Origin: Acidimicrobiia bacterium
GTDB lineage: Bacteria; Actinomycetota; Acidimicrobiia; IMCC26256; PALSA-555
Reading direction: 5' to 3'
DNA length: 33,314 nt
NCBI GenBank assembly: GCA_040881685.1
Contig: JBBECS010000002.1
Location: 1 to 33,314, forward strand
Shown here: piece after piece, positions 14,353 to 22,212 of the stretch
How the letters are laid out: each line of letters starts with the position of its first letter
Numbering within the stretch: the stretch's first letter is position 1
Notes under the pieces: generated by a model
Database searches by the model: none
Seen by the model: the letters and a program-made list of their open reading frames with translations, nothing else
Told to the model about the DNA's origin: nothing
Translations under genes and position numbers: made by a program

Positions 14353-15179
14353 GCGTCGCGCCGCCGCAGCTTCGCGGGCTGCACCGCCGGCTTCCCGCAG
14401 GGCGCGTGCTCCGCGACGGAACCGTCCTGTACTGGTGGGCGGAGCTGGTGTCGATCGTCGTCTTCTACGTCGTGTACTCCACGATCCGGAATCTCAACGG
14501 AACGAACCCGACGGCCGCGCGTCTCAACGCCCTGAAGCTCATGCACTGGCAGGAGACGCTCGGCATCAATCACGAGCGGGTCATGCAGGAGTGGGCAGTC
14601 AACTTCAAGCCGCTCATCATCGCCTGCAACTACTTCTACGGCTCGCTGCACTTCGTGATGACGACCGGCGTGATGATCTTTCTGTATCGAAAGTTCAGCG
14701 ACGACTACCCGCTGTGGCGCAACATGCTCGCGTTCGCCACGGCACTCGCCCTGATCGGGTTCGCACTCTGGCCCCTGATGCCGCCACGTCTGCTGCCATC
14801 GCAGTTCGGGTTCGAGGACACGCTCGCTCAGTATCCGACGTTCTGGTCGTTCAACCAGGGTGCGGTCAACAAGATCTCGAACCAGTTCGCGGCGATGCCG
14901 AGCGTGCATTGTGCCTGGGCGCTGTGGTGCGCGCTCGCGTTGGTGCCACGTCTGCGGCGGCGATGGGCCAAGGTGCTCGCGGCGCTGTACCCCGTCGGGA
15001 CCGTCATCTCCATCGTGCTCACCGGCAACCACTTCCTCCTCGACGCGGTCGGAGGCTTCGTGGTCCTCGGTCTCGGCTACCTCCTCGCGCGCACGTTCAC
15101 GCGTGCAGGACGGGGCGACCCGGGCGACCCGCCGCGAACGCGGGACGAAGGCGGTTCGATCTCCGCCGCCACGACCTGA
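14349..15179 (+). CDS. PAP2-superfamily membrane phosphatase/inositolphosphotransferase-like
   Basis: A 276-residue membrane protein of the PAP2_3 type. Catalytic motifs are MPSVHCAW (Ser185, His187) and GNHFLLDAVGG (His228, Asp232), with about six membrane segments. The fold covers lipid phosphatases and phosphatidylinositol/ceramide phosphotransferases, so a phosphatase or a head-group transfer enzyme is possible. Start supported by GGAGGGG just before the ATG and by the four-base overlap with the upstream flippase gene. The C-terminal 25 residues are polar and Gly/Asp/Arg-rich. Coupling with the flippase suggests a two-step envelope-lipid function. Confidence 0.85.
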   Translation: MSVAPPQLRGLHRRLPAGRVLRDGTVLYWWAELVSIVVFYVVYSTIRNLNGTNPTAARLNALKLMHWQETLGINHERVMQEWAVNFKPLIIACNYFYGSLHFVMTTGVMIFLYRKFSDDYPLWRNMLAFATALALIGFALWPLMPPRLLPSQFGFEDTLAQYPTFWSFNQGAVNKISNQFAAMPSVHCAWALWCALALVPRLRRRWAKVLAALYPVGTVISIVLTGNHFLLDAVGGFVVLGLGYLLARTFTRAGRGDPGDPPRTRDEGGSISAATT

Positions 15180-15186
15180 CCCTGCG

Positions 15187-15951
15187 GTGCGCCTCGACCA
15201 CATCGCGCTCGCGACGCGCGACGCCGGAGAACCGCTCGCTCTGTTCGTGGGCGAGCTCGGCGGCACGGTGCTCTCGGGCGGCCTCGCGATCGGCTACCGA
15301 CCGATGCAGGTGCACCTCGGCAGCGCCGCCGCGGGCATGAAGGTCGAGCTCCTCGAGCCCTGGCGAGCCGACGAGAATGACTTCCTCGAGCGGTTCTTGA
15401 CCCGCCACGGGGAGGGCCCGCACCATCTCACGTTCAAGGTCGATGACCTCGAGGCCACGCTCGACCGCGTGTCGGCGGCAGGGCTCACGCCCGTCGGCGT
15501 CGACCTCTCGTTTCCCATCTGGAAGGAGGCGTTCCTGCAGCCGCGCGAGGCGCACGGCACCGTGGTGCAGCTGGCCGAGTCGTCGTCGACCGAGAAGACC
15601 GCCCTGGAGGAGTACGCGGCGGTGGAGCGCAACGGGATCCAGCTCATGGGCGACAAGTGGTGGCCGGATCCGCCAACGCGCGCGGCCGCCACCACCTTCT
15701 TGCGCCGGGTCGTGATGACGTCGCCGTCGGTGCCCGAAGCACTCGAGTTCTTCGTCGGCCTGCTCGACGGCACGCAGCACGCACAGGGCGAAGGCTGGGT
15801 CGAGCTTGCCTGGCCGGGCGGGAGCCACATCCGCCTTGAGCAGCGCGCCGACCGCCCCGCCGGGATCGAGCGCCTCGAAGCCGACGGTGCCGGCCCGCCA
15901 CGCGAGCTGACCGTCGCCGGCATCAAACTGCGCGTCGCCAGCTCGGGCTGA
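15187..15951 (+). CDS. VOC/glyoxalase-superfamily protein, methylmalonyl-CoA epimerase-like plus extra module
   Basis: A 254-residue protein. Residues 1-135 form a VOC domain in the arrangement of methylmalonyl-CoA epimerases, with likely metal ligands His5, Glu54, His80 (GPHHLTF) and Glu131 (VVQLAE). Residues about 175-254 look like an additional VOC half (TSPSVPEALEFFVGLLDG, later GGSHIRLEQ) without an obvious full ligand set. It starts with GTG at 15187, seven bases after the upstream stop, with no clear ribosome site, so it is probably expressed with the two preceding genes. An epimerase or a dioxygenase-like activity cannot be distinguished from sequence. Confidence 0.78.
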   Translation: MRLDHIALATRDAGEPLALFVGELGGTVLSGGLAIGYRPMQVHLGSAAAGMKVELLEPWRADENDFLERFLTRHGEGPHHLTFKVDDLEATLDRVSAAGLTPVGVDLSFPIWKEAFLQPREAHGTVVQLAESSSTEKTALEEYAAVERNGIQLMGDKWWPDPPTRAAATTFLRRVVMTSPSVPEALEFFVGLLDGTQHAQGEGWVELAWPGGSHIRLEQRADRPAGIERLEADGAGPPRELTVAGIKLRVASSG

Positions 15952-15961
15952 CCATCCCACG

Positions 15962-16010
15962 TTTTTGGCGTCGCTGAGTGTCGATATGCGACAGCTATCG
16001 ACGCCAAAAC
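15962..16010 (+). repeat. 49-base palindromic element, copy 2
   Basis: 11-bp inverted arms TTTTGGCGTCG (15963-15973) and CGACGCCAAAA (15999-16009), an inner 5-bp stem (15979-15983/15989-15993), and outer flanking CCCAC/GTGGG (15956-15960/16013-16017). It lies between the convergent VOC and LapA-like genes. Arms and the 16-mer CTATCGACGCCAAAAC match copy 1 (7486-7534, opposite orientation), while the centre differs. Confidence 0.75.
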
Positions 16011-16023
16011 CGGTGGGAAGGGG

Positions 16024-16266
16024 TCAGTCCTTCTTGTCGAGGTGGCGCGCGAAGAGGTAGCCGGCGAGGAAGCCGAGCAGGCTGCACGCGGCGATCACGA
16101 AGACGAGCGGGATCCTCACGGAGTCGACGAGGAAGTCGATGCTCGTCTTCTCGAAGTTGACCGCGCCGAAGAGCGCAACCAGCCCGACCAAGATCGCGAT
16201 CGCTATCTGGCGTCCGCTGGGCCGCCAGCGCGTGTCTTCAACCCTCTGGCTCATGCTGTCCGTCAT
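16024..16266 (-). CDS. LapA-like (DUF1049) small membrane protein
   Basis: An 80-residue protein with two membrane segments (about residues 20-40 and 52-72) and a short basic/acidic tail ending in KKD. The spacing (GLVALFGAVNFEKTSIDFLV, then PLVFVIAACSLLGFLAGYL) fits the lipopolysaccharide-assembly-A-domain family, common in actinobacteria where no LPS exists; the function there is unknown. GGGGAG precedes the ATG. It follows the LysR gene by 28 bases on the same strand and is probably co-transcribed. Confidence 0.8.
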   Translation of the reverse strand: MTDSMSQRVEDTRWRPSGRQIAIAILVGLVALFGAVNFEKTSIDFLVDSVRIPLVFVIAACSLLGFLAGYLFARHLDKKD

Positions 16267-16294
16267 CGCTCCCCCTCGGCGTCGGAGCCAGAAT

Positions 16295-17206
16295 CTACCG
16301 AGGTTGCCCCGAGCGCGCTCCTCCCGGTCGCAGACGCTCGGCCACGACGGCCAAGACGGTCTCGCGAACCGCTCGATCCGCGAACGAGAGCTGCGCGTCG
16401 CGGGCGTTCACGATCGCGAGGCGGCGCGGCGGCATACCGGCGATCGGGAACATCTGCACGTCGAGGTCGGCCGGCACCGCGGTCTCGGGGAGCACGGAGG
16501 CTCCTGCACCAGCGGCGACGAGGTCGGCCACGAGTCGGATGCCCTCGACCTCGACGTTGATCCGGAGCTCGATCCCCTGCTGCGCGGCGACGGCTTCGAC
16601 CTCGTAGCGCAGCGGGTTCTCCGGCGGCGGCGCCACCAGGCCGAGCGCCACCAAGGAGGCGAGTGGCACCGGTGGCACCGGCATCTGCACGCCGCGTGGC
16701 ACGACCGCCACGAGTGCCTCCTCGAGGATCGTCTCGGCCACGAGCCGCCGGTCGCTGACCGGCTCGGTCACGACCGCTTGCGCGAGCTCCCCAGCGAGCA
16801 CGTCGCTCATCAGCCGCTCCGATGCCGCTTCGTTGACGCGCAGGCGGATGCCCGGCGCGCGCTCGCGAAGCTCTGCCACGAGGCGCGGGACCACCCATCG
16901 GCTGGCCGTACCGACGATGCCGAAGCTCGACTCACCCACCTCGAGGCCCTGGAGCATGGCGAGGTCGGTGCGCATCGCCTCCACCTCGCGACGGATGCGA
17001 CGGGCCCGCTCCAGCACCACGTCGCCGGACTCCGTGGCCTCGGCCCCCCGTCGGCCCCGGACGAGCAGCTGCGTGCCCAGCTCGGCCTCCAGCTGGCGGA
17101 TCTGCTCGGACACGTTGGACTGCACGGTTGCGAGCACGTCGGCGGCGGCCGTGAACGAGCCTTCCTCGGCGATCGCCAGCAACGTCTCGAGGTGCCGCAG
17201 CTCCAC
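16295..17206 (-). CDS. LysR-family transcriptional regulator
   Basis: A 303-residue regulator. The N-terminal winged helix-turn-helix (about residues 1-60: LRHLETLLAIAEEGSFTAAA, then QSNVSEQIRQLEAELG) is followed by a linker helix and the periplasmic-binding-like effector domain (about 90-295). The HTH reads VQSNVSEQI instead of the usual SQPAVSxQI, and the start is GTG at 17206 with AAGAGG upstream. The effector and targets are unknown. Candidate targets are the downstream LapA-like gene and divergent whiB. A GGTA-N10-TACC dyad at 17238-17255 in the upstream region could be its operator. Confidence 0.92.
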   Translation of the reverse strand: MELRHLETLLAIAEEGSFTAAADVLATVQSNVSEQIRQLEAELGTQLLVRGRRGAEATESGDVVLERARRIRREVEAMRTDLAMLQGLEVGESSFGIVGTASRWVVPRLVAELRERAPGIRLRVNEAASERLMSDVLAGELAQAVVTEPVSDRRLVAETILEEALVAVVPRGVQMPVPPVPLASLVALGLVAPPPENPLRYEVEAVAAQQGIELRINVEVEGIRLVADLVAAGAGASVLPETAVPADLDVQMFPIAGMPPRRLAIVNARDAQLSFADRAVRETVLAVVAERLRPGGARSGQPR

Positions 17207-17237
17207 GCCGGCCTCTTATTCATCGGGATTATCGATC

Positions 17238-17255
17238 GGTAGCATCCATCGTACC
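17238..17255. promoter_or_regulatory. Dyad in the lysR-whiB intergenic region
   Basis: GGTA-N10-TACC inverted repeat about 32 bases upstream of the LysR start, in the size range of LysR-type operators (interrupted dyads). Short arms, so weak evidence. Confidence 0.25.
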
Positions 17256-17341
17256 TGTTGGACAGATTGCTTCGCAGGGAGCACGATGGGCGAAGCAGTG
17301 CGCCTCGGTAGCCGGTCACCCCCCGGCCGGCTGCCCGCACA

Positions 17342-17373
17342 CTGCGAAACGGGCCTTCGGGCCCACGGCGCAG
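17342..17373 (+). promoter_or_regulatory. Nested hairpin in the whiB leader
   Basis: Outer stem 17342-17346/17369-17373 (CTGCG/CGCAG) encloses a 5-bp stem closed by a C(UUCG)G tetraloop (17351-17364). It ends 8 bases before the GAAGGAGG ribosome site of whiB and could affect its translation or stabilise the message. Confidence 0.4.
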
Positions 17374-17393
17374 ACACCTCGAAGGAGGTCACG

Positions 17394-17741
17394 GTGGCGG
17401 CAGAGACGATCTCGAACCTGGTCTTCGCCGGACCACTGGCCTGGACCACCGACGCCGCGTGCGTCGGCCAGACCGACCTCTTCTTCGCACCCGCGGGCGA
17501 ACGCCCCGAGACCCGCGTCCTGCGCGAGGCCCGCGCCCGCTCCATCTGTCGCAGCTGCCCGGTCGCACAACCGTGCCGCGAGTGGGCACGCGACAACCGC
17601 GAGTACGGGTTCTGGGGTGGCGAGTCCGAGGAGGACCGCGCCGCCGCGGGGTATCGCGTCGACATGCCGGTCGGCCGGGTTGCGCGCTACCCGAAGGGCA
17701 AAGGCACACCGGTCAAGCCGCGCGAGTCCCGCGTCGCCTGA
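17394..17741 (+). CDS. WhiB-family iron-sulfur transcriptional regulator
   Basis: A 115-residue member of the actinobacteria-specific WhiB family. The four [4Fe-4S] ligands are Cys23, Cys52, Cys55 and Cys61 (C-x28-C-x2-C-x5-C), followed by the beta-turn motif GFWGG (72-76) and a basic C-terminal tail likely to contact DNA. It lacks the RGRPRK AT-hook of WhiB7; I cannot assign it to a numbered WhiB class. The GTG at 17394 is chosen because of the strong GAAGGAGG at 17381-17388. An in-frame ATG at 17286 would add 36 residues not typical of the family. Its leader contains a nested hairpin. It is divergent from the LysR regulator. Confidence 0.92.
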   Translation: MAAETISNLVFAGPLAWTTDAACVGQTDLFFAPAGERPETRVLREARARSICRSCPVAQPCREWARDNREYGFWGGESEEDRAAAGYRVDMPVGRVARYPKGKGTPVKPRESRVA

Positions 17742-17752
17742 GGCGGACGCAA

Positions 17753-17771
17753 GCCGCAGGTACCCTGCGGC
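17753..17771 (-). repeat. Inverted copy of the 19-base hairpin repeat
   Basis: Exact reverse complement of 10710-10728, itself nearly palindromic (7-bp arms around 5 bases). It lies between whiB and the APH-like gene and contains the TACCCT box (17761-17766) seven bases before the TTG start of the latter. With arms this palindromic, partial coincidence is possible. Confidence 0.5.
17761..17766 (+). promoter_or_regulatory. Putative leaderless -10 box of the APH-like gene
   Basis: TACCCT followed by 7 bases and a TTG start at 17774; no Shine-Dalgarno sequence lies between. It supports the choice of this rare start codon. Confidence 0.45.
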
Positions 17772-17773
17772 CC

Positions 17774-18814
17774 TTGAACGGACTCGATCTCGACGCATTG
17801 GCGCCGTGGTTCGCGGAGCACGTCGACGGCGCAGATGACAGCCCACTGCGCGCCGAGCTGATCGCCGGCGGTCGCTCGAACCTCACCTACGCAGTCAGCA
17901 ACGCCACGAACACCTGGGTGCTGCGGCGCCCACCGCTCGGGCATGTGGTCGCGACCGCCCACGACATGAGTCGCGAGCACCGCGTCATGGAGGGCCTCGC
18001 GGGCACCGACGTGCCCGTCCCCCGCGTCTACGCCGCGTGTGACGACGCGGAGGTGATGGGCGCACCCTTCTATGTGATGGAGCGAGTCGAAGGCCGTGTG
18101 CTGCGCGAGCTCGAGGAGATCGCCACACTCGACGCCGACGAGGCTCGCCGGTGCTCGCATGCGCTCGTGGATGTGCTCGTCGACCTGCACGCGGTCGACT
18201 ATCGGTCGGTCGGACTCGCCGACTTCGGAAAGCCTGACGGCTTCCTCGAACGGAATGTCGCGCGGTGGGGCAAGCAGTGGGAGGCGAACAAGACGCGGGA
18301 GGTGGCCCAGATCGACGAACTGGCACACCGCCTCGATGCCGCGCTGCCCGAATCCGGGCTGGCCACGATCGTGCACGGCGACTACCGGCTCGACAACACG
18401 ATGCTCGCGCCTGATGACGCGGGCACGATCGCCGCGGTCCTCGACTGGGAGATGTCGACGCTTGGCGACCCGCTGACGGACCTCGCCTTGCTCCTCGTCT
18501 ACTGGGGCGCGGGCGGCTCGGAGATCTCCCTCAGCTCGACGCGCGGGGTCTCGCAGGTCCCGGGGTTCATCGCGATCGACGAGGTGGTGGAGCGGTACGC
18601 CGAGCGCTCCGGTCGATCGATCGAGCACCTCGACTTCTACGTGGTGTTCGCGCTCTACAAGCTCGCGGTGATCCTCGAAGGCATCAACGCGAGGTTCCTG
18701 ATGGGCAAGACGCTCGGCGAGGGCTTCGACGAGATGGGCCTTGCGGTCGTCGCGCTCGCCGACGCCGCCCTCGACCACGCGGCCCGGTCATCCGACCCCG
18801 TGCTCCGGGGCTGA
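17774..18814 (+). CDS. APH/ACAD10-like phosphotransferase family protein
   Basis: A 346-residue kinase-fold protein. Nucleotide-loop region AGGRSNLTY is near residue 33; the catalytic loop is HGDYRLDN (His201, Asp203, Asn208); the metal-binding motif DWE starts at Asp224, followed by LGDPLTDLA. This pattern is that of the aminoglycoside-phosphotransferase-like domain found with acyl-CoA dehydrogenases (ACAD10/11), where it phosphorylates 4-hydroxyacyl-CoA in other organisms. No acyl-CoA dehydrogenase is adjacent, so the substrate is open; antibiotic resistance is not implied. The TTG start at 17774 is inferred from the conserved N-terminus and the TACCCT box. Confidence 0.85.
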   Translation: MNGLDLDALAPWFAEHVDGADDSPLRAELIAGGRSNLTYAVSNATNTWVLRRPPLGHVVATAHDMSREHRVMEGLAGTDVPVPRVYAACDDAEVMGAPFYVMERVEGRVLRELEEIATLDADEARRCSHALVDVLVDLHAVDYRSVGLADFGKPDGFLERNVARWGKQWEANKTREVAQIDELAHRLDAALPESGLATIVHGDYRLDNTMLAPDDAGTIAAVLDWEMSTLGDPLTDLALLLVYWGAGGSEISLSSTRGVSQVPGFIAIDEVVERYAERSGRSIEHLDFYVVFALYKLAVILEGINARFLMGKTLGEGFDEMGLAVVALADAALDHAARSSDPVLRG

Positions 18815-18826
18815 CCGAGGCGAGGC

Positions 18827-19240
18827 ATGGACGGCTGGCTTCGCGTCTCGCCCTCGTGCCGCATTGACTCGAACGAGCTGGAGTGGCGGACGAGCCGGTC
18901 GGGCGGTCCGGGTGGGCAGCACGCCAACACCTCCGACACCCGGGTCGAGGTGCGCCTCGACATCGAGGCATCGCCGTCACTCGGGCCGCGGCAGCGGGCT
19001 CGGTTGCTCGAGCGCTTGGGACGCATCGCGAGCGCGACCGCATCGGACACCCGCTCGCAAGCACGCAACCGGGAGCTCGCGCTCGAACGTCTCCGCTCCC
19101 GGCTCGAGGAAGGCTTGCGGGTGCAGCCCAACCGGCGGGCAACCCGCCCGTCGAAGGCAGCCCGCAAGCGCCGAGTTGACGCCAAGCGCCGGCGCAGCCA
19201 GATCAAGCGCGGGCGCGGCCGTCCCGATGTCGAGGACTGA
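18827..19240 (+). CDS. arfB: ArfB-like peptidyl-tRNA hydrolase (ribosome rescue)
   Basis: A 137-residue protein with the class-I release-factor catalytic motif GGQ at residues 29-31 (SRSGGPGGQHANT) and a long Arg/Lys-rich C-terminal tail (about 100-137), which in ArfB/YaeJ enters the empty mRNA channel of stalled ribosomes. It lacks the codon-recognition domains of RF1/RF2, as expected for a stop-codon-independent rescue factor. ATG at 18827 after a GAGGCGAGG stretch, 12 bases after the kinase-like gene, so it is probably co-transcribed with it. Confidence 0.93.
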   Translation: MDGWLRVSPSCRIDSNELEWRTSRSGGPGGQHANTSDTRVEVRLDIEASPSLGPRQRARLLERLGRIASATASDTRSQARNRELALERLRSRLEEGLRVQPNRRATRPSKAARKRRVDAKRRRSQIKRGRGRPDVED

Positions 19241-19254
19241 CTGAGCGCGCCGAT

Positions 19255-20043
19255 CTATACATGGCGGCTGATGTAGCCGCGACGGCGGAACGTGGAGAGC
19301 ATGCGCGTCACGAACAAGACCGAGAGCGCCGCGAGCACAACGGCACCGCCAGCTCCAATGGCGACCTCGTCCCACGGCAACGGGTGGCCGCGCACGACTT
19401 CTTGCGCGGCTGCGAACACATGGGTGGTCGGCAGCGCTTCCGACACCGGCTGGAGCGCGCCAGGGAGCGCGTCGACCGGATAGAAGATGCCGGACAACGG
19501 CAGCAGCACCGCGATGAACCCCCACGTCATGATCTCGGCGCCCTGACCCATCCGCAGGATCAGCCCCATCACAACGAGCGCGACCGACCAGCCGACGACG
19601 AGCAGCACGGCAACGAGCGGTATCAGCGCCAGACCCAGCGTGGTGATCTCGAAGGCGAAGAGCGCGAGCGCCATGAGCGACACCACGCTCACGCCGATGG
19701 CCAGCTTCACGACACCGAACAGCGCGACGCCGGCGACGTACTCGACCTCGGAGATCGGAGTCACCATGAGGTTGAGCAGGTTGCGCGACCACGTCTCCTC
19801 GAGAAAACCGGTCGCGACGCTCACCTCGGCCTGGAACACGACGTGGAACAAGATGATGCCGGAAAGGAGGAACGCGGCGCTCGCCGCGACCGCGCCTTGC
19901 TGGCGCCCGAAGTACACGCCGATCGCGCCGAAGAGCACAGAGTCGACAACGGGCCACACCACGACGTCGAACCAACGCTGCGGCGCGCGCTGGAGCACGT
20001 ACGCCTGCCGGCGAGAGATCGCGAGCACGCGGTCGACGTTCAT
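19255..20043 (-). CDS. ABC-2 type transporter permease
   Basis: A 262-residue membrane protein with about six hydrophobic segments (first about 27-47) in the ABC-2 permease pattern, including the cytoplasmic loop ETWSRNLLNLMVTPISEVEY (about 83-102) and SGIFYPVDALPGALQPVSEALPTTH (about 185-210). The second is a hallmark of this exporter family. The start overlaps the ATPase stop by four bases, so the two are translated together as one exporter. The substrate (lipid, polysaccharide or drug) is unknown. Confidence 0.9.
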   Translation of the reverse strand: MNVDRVLAISRRQAYVLQRAPQRWFDVVVWPVVDSVLFGAIGVYFGRQQGAVAASAAFLLSGIILFHVVFQAEVSVATGFLEETWSRNLLNLMVTPISEVEYVAGVALFGVVKLAIGVSVVSLMALALFAFEITTLGLALIPLVAVLLVVGWSVALVVMGLILRMGQGAEIMTWGFIAVLLPLSGIFYPVDALPGALQPVSEALPTTHVFAAAQEVVRGHPLPWDEVAIGAGGAVVLAALSVLFVTRMLSTFRRRGYISRHV

Positions 20044-20828
20044 GACGCCTGCCGCCCGGCCTGCGCTCCTGGCATCTCGTCGCCGTCGGCGAGATGCAGG
20101 AACACGCCTTCGAGGTCGGCCCGTCCGAAGTGGGCAGCGACGGCCTCGGGCGTGCCGTCGGCAACGACACGCCCAGCCGACACGAAGACGACGCGCTCAC
20201 ACAGACGCTCGACTTCCAGCATGTTGTGGCTGGTGACGAGCAGGGCCGTTCCCTCCTCGCCACAGAGACGCTCGAGCCCGGTGCGCACCCGGCGCGCCAC
20301 ATCGGGATCGAGCGACGCGGTCGGCTCGTCGAGCACGAGCAGCTTCGGGTGATGCAGCGTCGCCTTGATGATCCCCACCAGGGTGCGCTGCCCCGATGAC
20401 AGCTCGTTGCCCATCGCGCGTGCGAGATCGGTAATCCCGAAGCGAGCAAGACCTTGCTCGACCGCGGCCTGCGGATGATGAATCCCGTAGAGTCGGCCGA
20501 AGAGCACGAGGAACTCCGAGACGCGGAGGCGCTCCGGAAGCGGCAGGTAGCCGGCGGCGAATCCCACCTGCTCCATCGCGGCACTCCGCTCACGGGGCAG
20601 GTGCTTGCCCACGACCTCGATCTCGCCCGCGTCGGGAGTGATGACGCCGAGCAGCATCATCAGCGTGGTGGTCTTGCCCGCGCCGTTCGGGCCGAGGAGC
20701 GCGACGCGCTCACCGGCGTCGACGCGAAGGTCGATGCCGTCGACCGCGCGCAAGCGCTTGTACTCCTTCACGAGGCCTCGAGCCTCGAGCACGGGCGCGC
20801 GGATTGCCGCCTCGGAAGACTCGGACAT
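20040..20828 (-). CDS. ABC transporter ATP-binding protein
   Basis: A 262-residue ATPase subunit. Walker A is GPNGAGKT (46-53), followed by the Q-loop region (about 95), a signature reading LSSGQRT instead of LSGGQ, Walker B LLVLDEPTASLD, and the H-loop VTSHN. The ATG at 20828 follows GGAAGGA. An upstream extension of the frame overlaps a divergent gene and is rejected. It forms a two-gene exporter with the overlapping permease. The first-position drift in the signature (SSGQ) is seen in other ABC-2 exporters. Confidence 0.93.
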   Translation of the reverse strand: MSESSEAAIRAPVLEARGLVKEYKRLRAVDGIDLRVDAGERVALLGPNGAGKTTTLMMLLGVITPDAGEIEVVGKHLPRERSAAMEQVGFAAGYLPLPERLRVSEFLVLFGRLYGIHHPQAAVEQGLARFGITDLARAMGNELSSGQRTLVGIIKATLHHPKLLVLDEPTASLDPDVARRVRTGLERLCGEEGTALLVTSHNMLEVERLCERVVFVSAGRVVADGTPEAVAAHFGRADLEGVFLHLADGDEMPGAQAGRQAS

Positions 20829-20988
20829 TCCTTCCTTCCCGCTTTCGGCCCTTCGGGCCGGGCCGCTCGGGCCACGGCTCACTGCGTCGCACGATACGTG
20901 CGCCGCCGGACGTTCGCCTCTGAGTCTGGCAGAACGCACACATGTCCTCCCGAGCAATACTGCGGGTCGACGCACAGGGAGATCACTC

Positions 20989-22191
20989 ATGCATGTCCTC
21001 GACGGGGTCAAGGTGGTGGAGCTGGCGATCCACGGGTTCGTGCCGGCGTGCGGGGCGACGCTCGGCGACTGGGGTGCAGAGGTGATCAAGGTCGAGGCCC
21101 CACAGGGCGATCCGCTGCGGCTCGTCATCAAGTCGGGCTTCGCGGCCGACACCGGCGACTTCAACTTTCTCTGGGAGCTCTTCAACCGCAACAAGCGCGG
21201 GATCGCGCTCGACCTTCGGATCCCCGAGGGGCGCGACGTCTTCGACAAGCTCATCGAAGGCGCCGATGTGTTCATCACCAACTTCCTCCCGAACGCACGG
21301 GAGAAGCTGCGCGTGACGCCCGAAGACCTCTTCAAGGTGAACCCGCGGCTCGTGTATGCGAAGGGCCACGGGCAGGGACAGCGCGGCCCCGATGCCGACA
21401 AGGGCGGGTTCGACGCCGTGAGCTTCTGGGCGCGCGGCGGACTCGGGCACACGCTCACGCCTGCCGAAGGACCGCTCATCATGCAGCGCGGCGCGATGGG
21501 TGACGCGCCGAGTGGCGCCATGCTCGCCGGCGGTGTCGCGGCGGCCCTCTACCAGCGCGAGAAGACGGGGAAAGGCGTCGTCGTCGACGTCGCCCTGCTG
21601 AACACGGCCGTCTGGCAACTCGCGATGGACCTCACCTCCACAACCATCCTGCGCGAAGAGCCGAAGGCGCTGCATGCGACGCAAGCGCTTTCGAACCCGC
21701 TCGTCGGTTCGTACCGCACCGGTGACCAGCGCTGGCTGCTGCTCAACATGCTCGACGACATGCGTCACTTCGCGCCGACCTGCCGTGCTCTCGGCCTCGA
21801 TGCGTTGATCGACGACCCGCGCTTCGCCGATACCCAGACCCGCGCCGACAACCGTGAGGAGCTCCACACCCAGCTCGTCGACGCGATCCGCGGCTCGACC
21901 CTCGCGGAGCTGAAGGAGCGACTGGCGGCCGAAGACACGATCTTCGCGTCGTTGTCGTCAATGCTCGAAGTCATCGACGACCCCCAGGTCATCGCGAACG
22001 GCTACTTGGCGAAGCACCCTGACCACCCGACGTGCCGAGTGGCGTGCGCTCCGATGCAGTTCGACGACGAGATGGTGGAGGTTCGCCGCGGCGCGCCCGA
22101 CATCGGTCAGCACACCGAGGAGATCCTCGCGGAGCTGGGCTACGGCGACGACGACATGACGGCGCTGCGCGAGGTCAACGCAATCGCCTGA
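20989..22191 (+). CDS. Class III CoA-transferase (CaiB/BaiF family)
   Basis: A 400-residue enzyme moving CoA between carboxylic acids or racemising 2-methylacyl-CoAs. The N-terminal Rossmann part (LDGVKVVELAIHGFVPACGATLGDWGAEVIKVE, split by usual gaps) and KVEAPQGDP match the family. The likely catalytic Asp142 is in GGFDAVSFWARGG, followed by the GDAPSGAMLAGGV stretch. It has the C-terminal small domain with LxTxRAxWxxx-type sequence weakly conserved. Starts at ATG 20989 after GGGAG. It is monocistronic, divergent from the ABC exporter and convergent with TetR. The acyl substrate cannot be predicted. Confidence 0.92.
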   Translation: MHVLDGVKVVELAIHGFVPACGATLGDWGAEVIKVEAPQGDPLRLVIKSGFAADTGDFNFLWELFNRNKRGIALDLRIPEGRDVFDKLIEGADVFITNFLPNAREKLRVTPEDLFKVNPRLVYAKGHGQGQRGPDADKGGFDAVSFWARGGLGHTLTPAEGPLIMQRGAMGDAPSGAMLAGGVAAALYQREKTGKGVVVDVALLNTAVWQLAMDLTSTTILREEPKALHATQALSNPLVGSYRTGDQRWLLLNMLDDMRHFAPTCRALGLDALIDDPRFADTQTRADNREELHTQLVDAIRGSTLAELKERLAAEDTIFASLSSMLEVIDDPQVIANGYLAKHPDHPTCRVACAPMQFDDEMVEVRRGAPDIGQHTEEILAELGYGDDDMTALREVNAIA

Positions 22192-22212
22192 CCGGGGCGC
22201 CGCGCGAGCGCG

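Noticed and set aside
18827-19240. Reading the GGQ protein as release factor RF1/RF2
   Set aside because: At 137 residues it lacks the codon-recognition domains; the basic tail fits ArfB.
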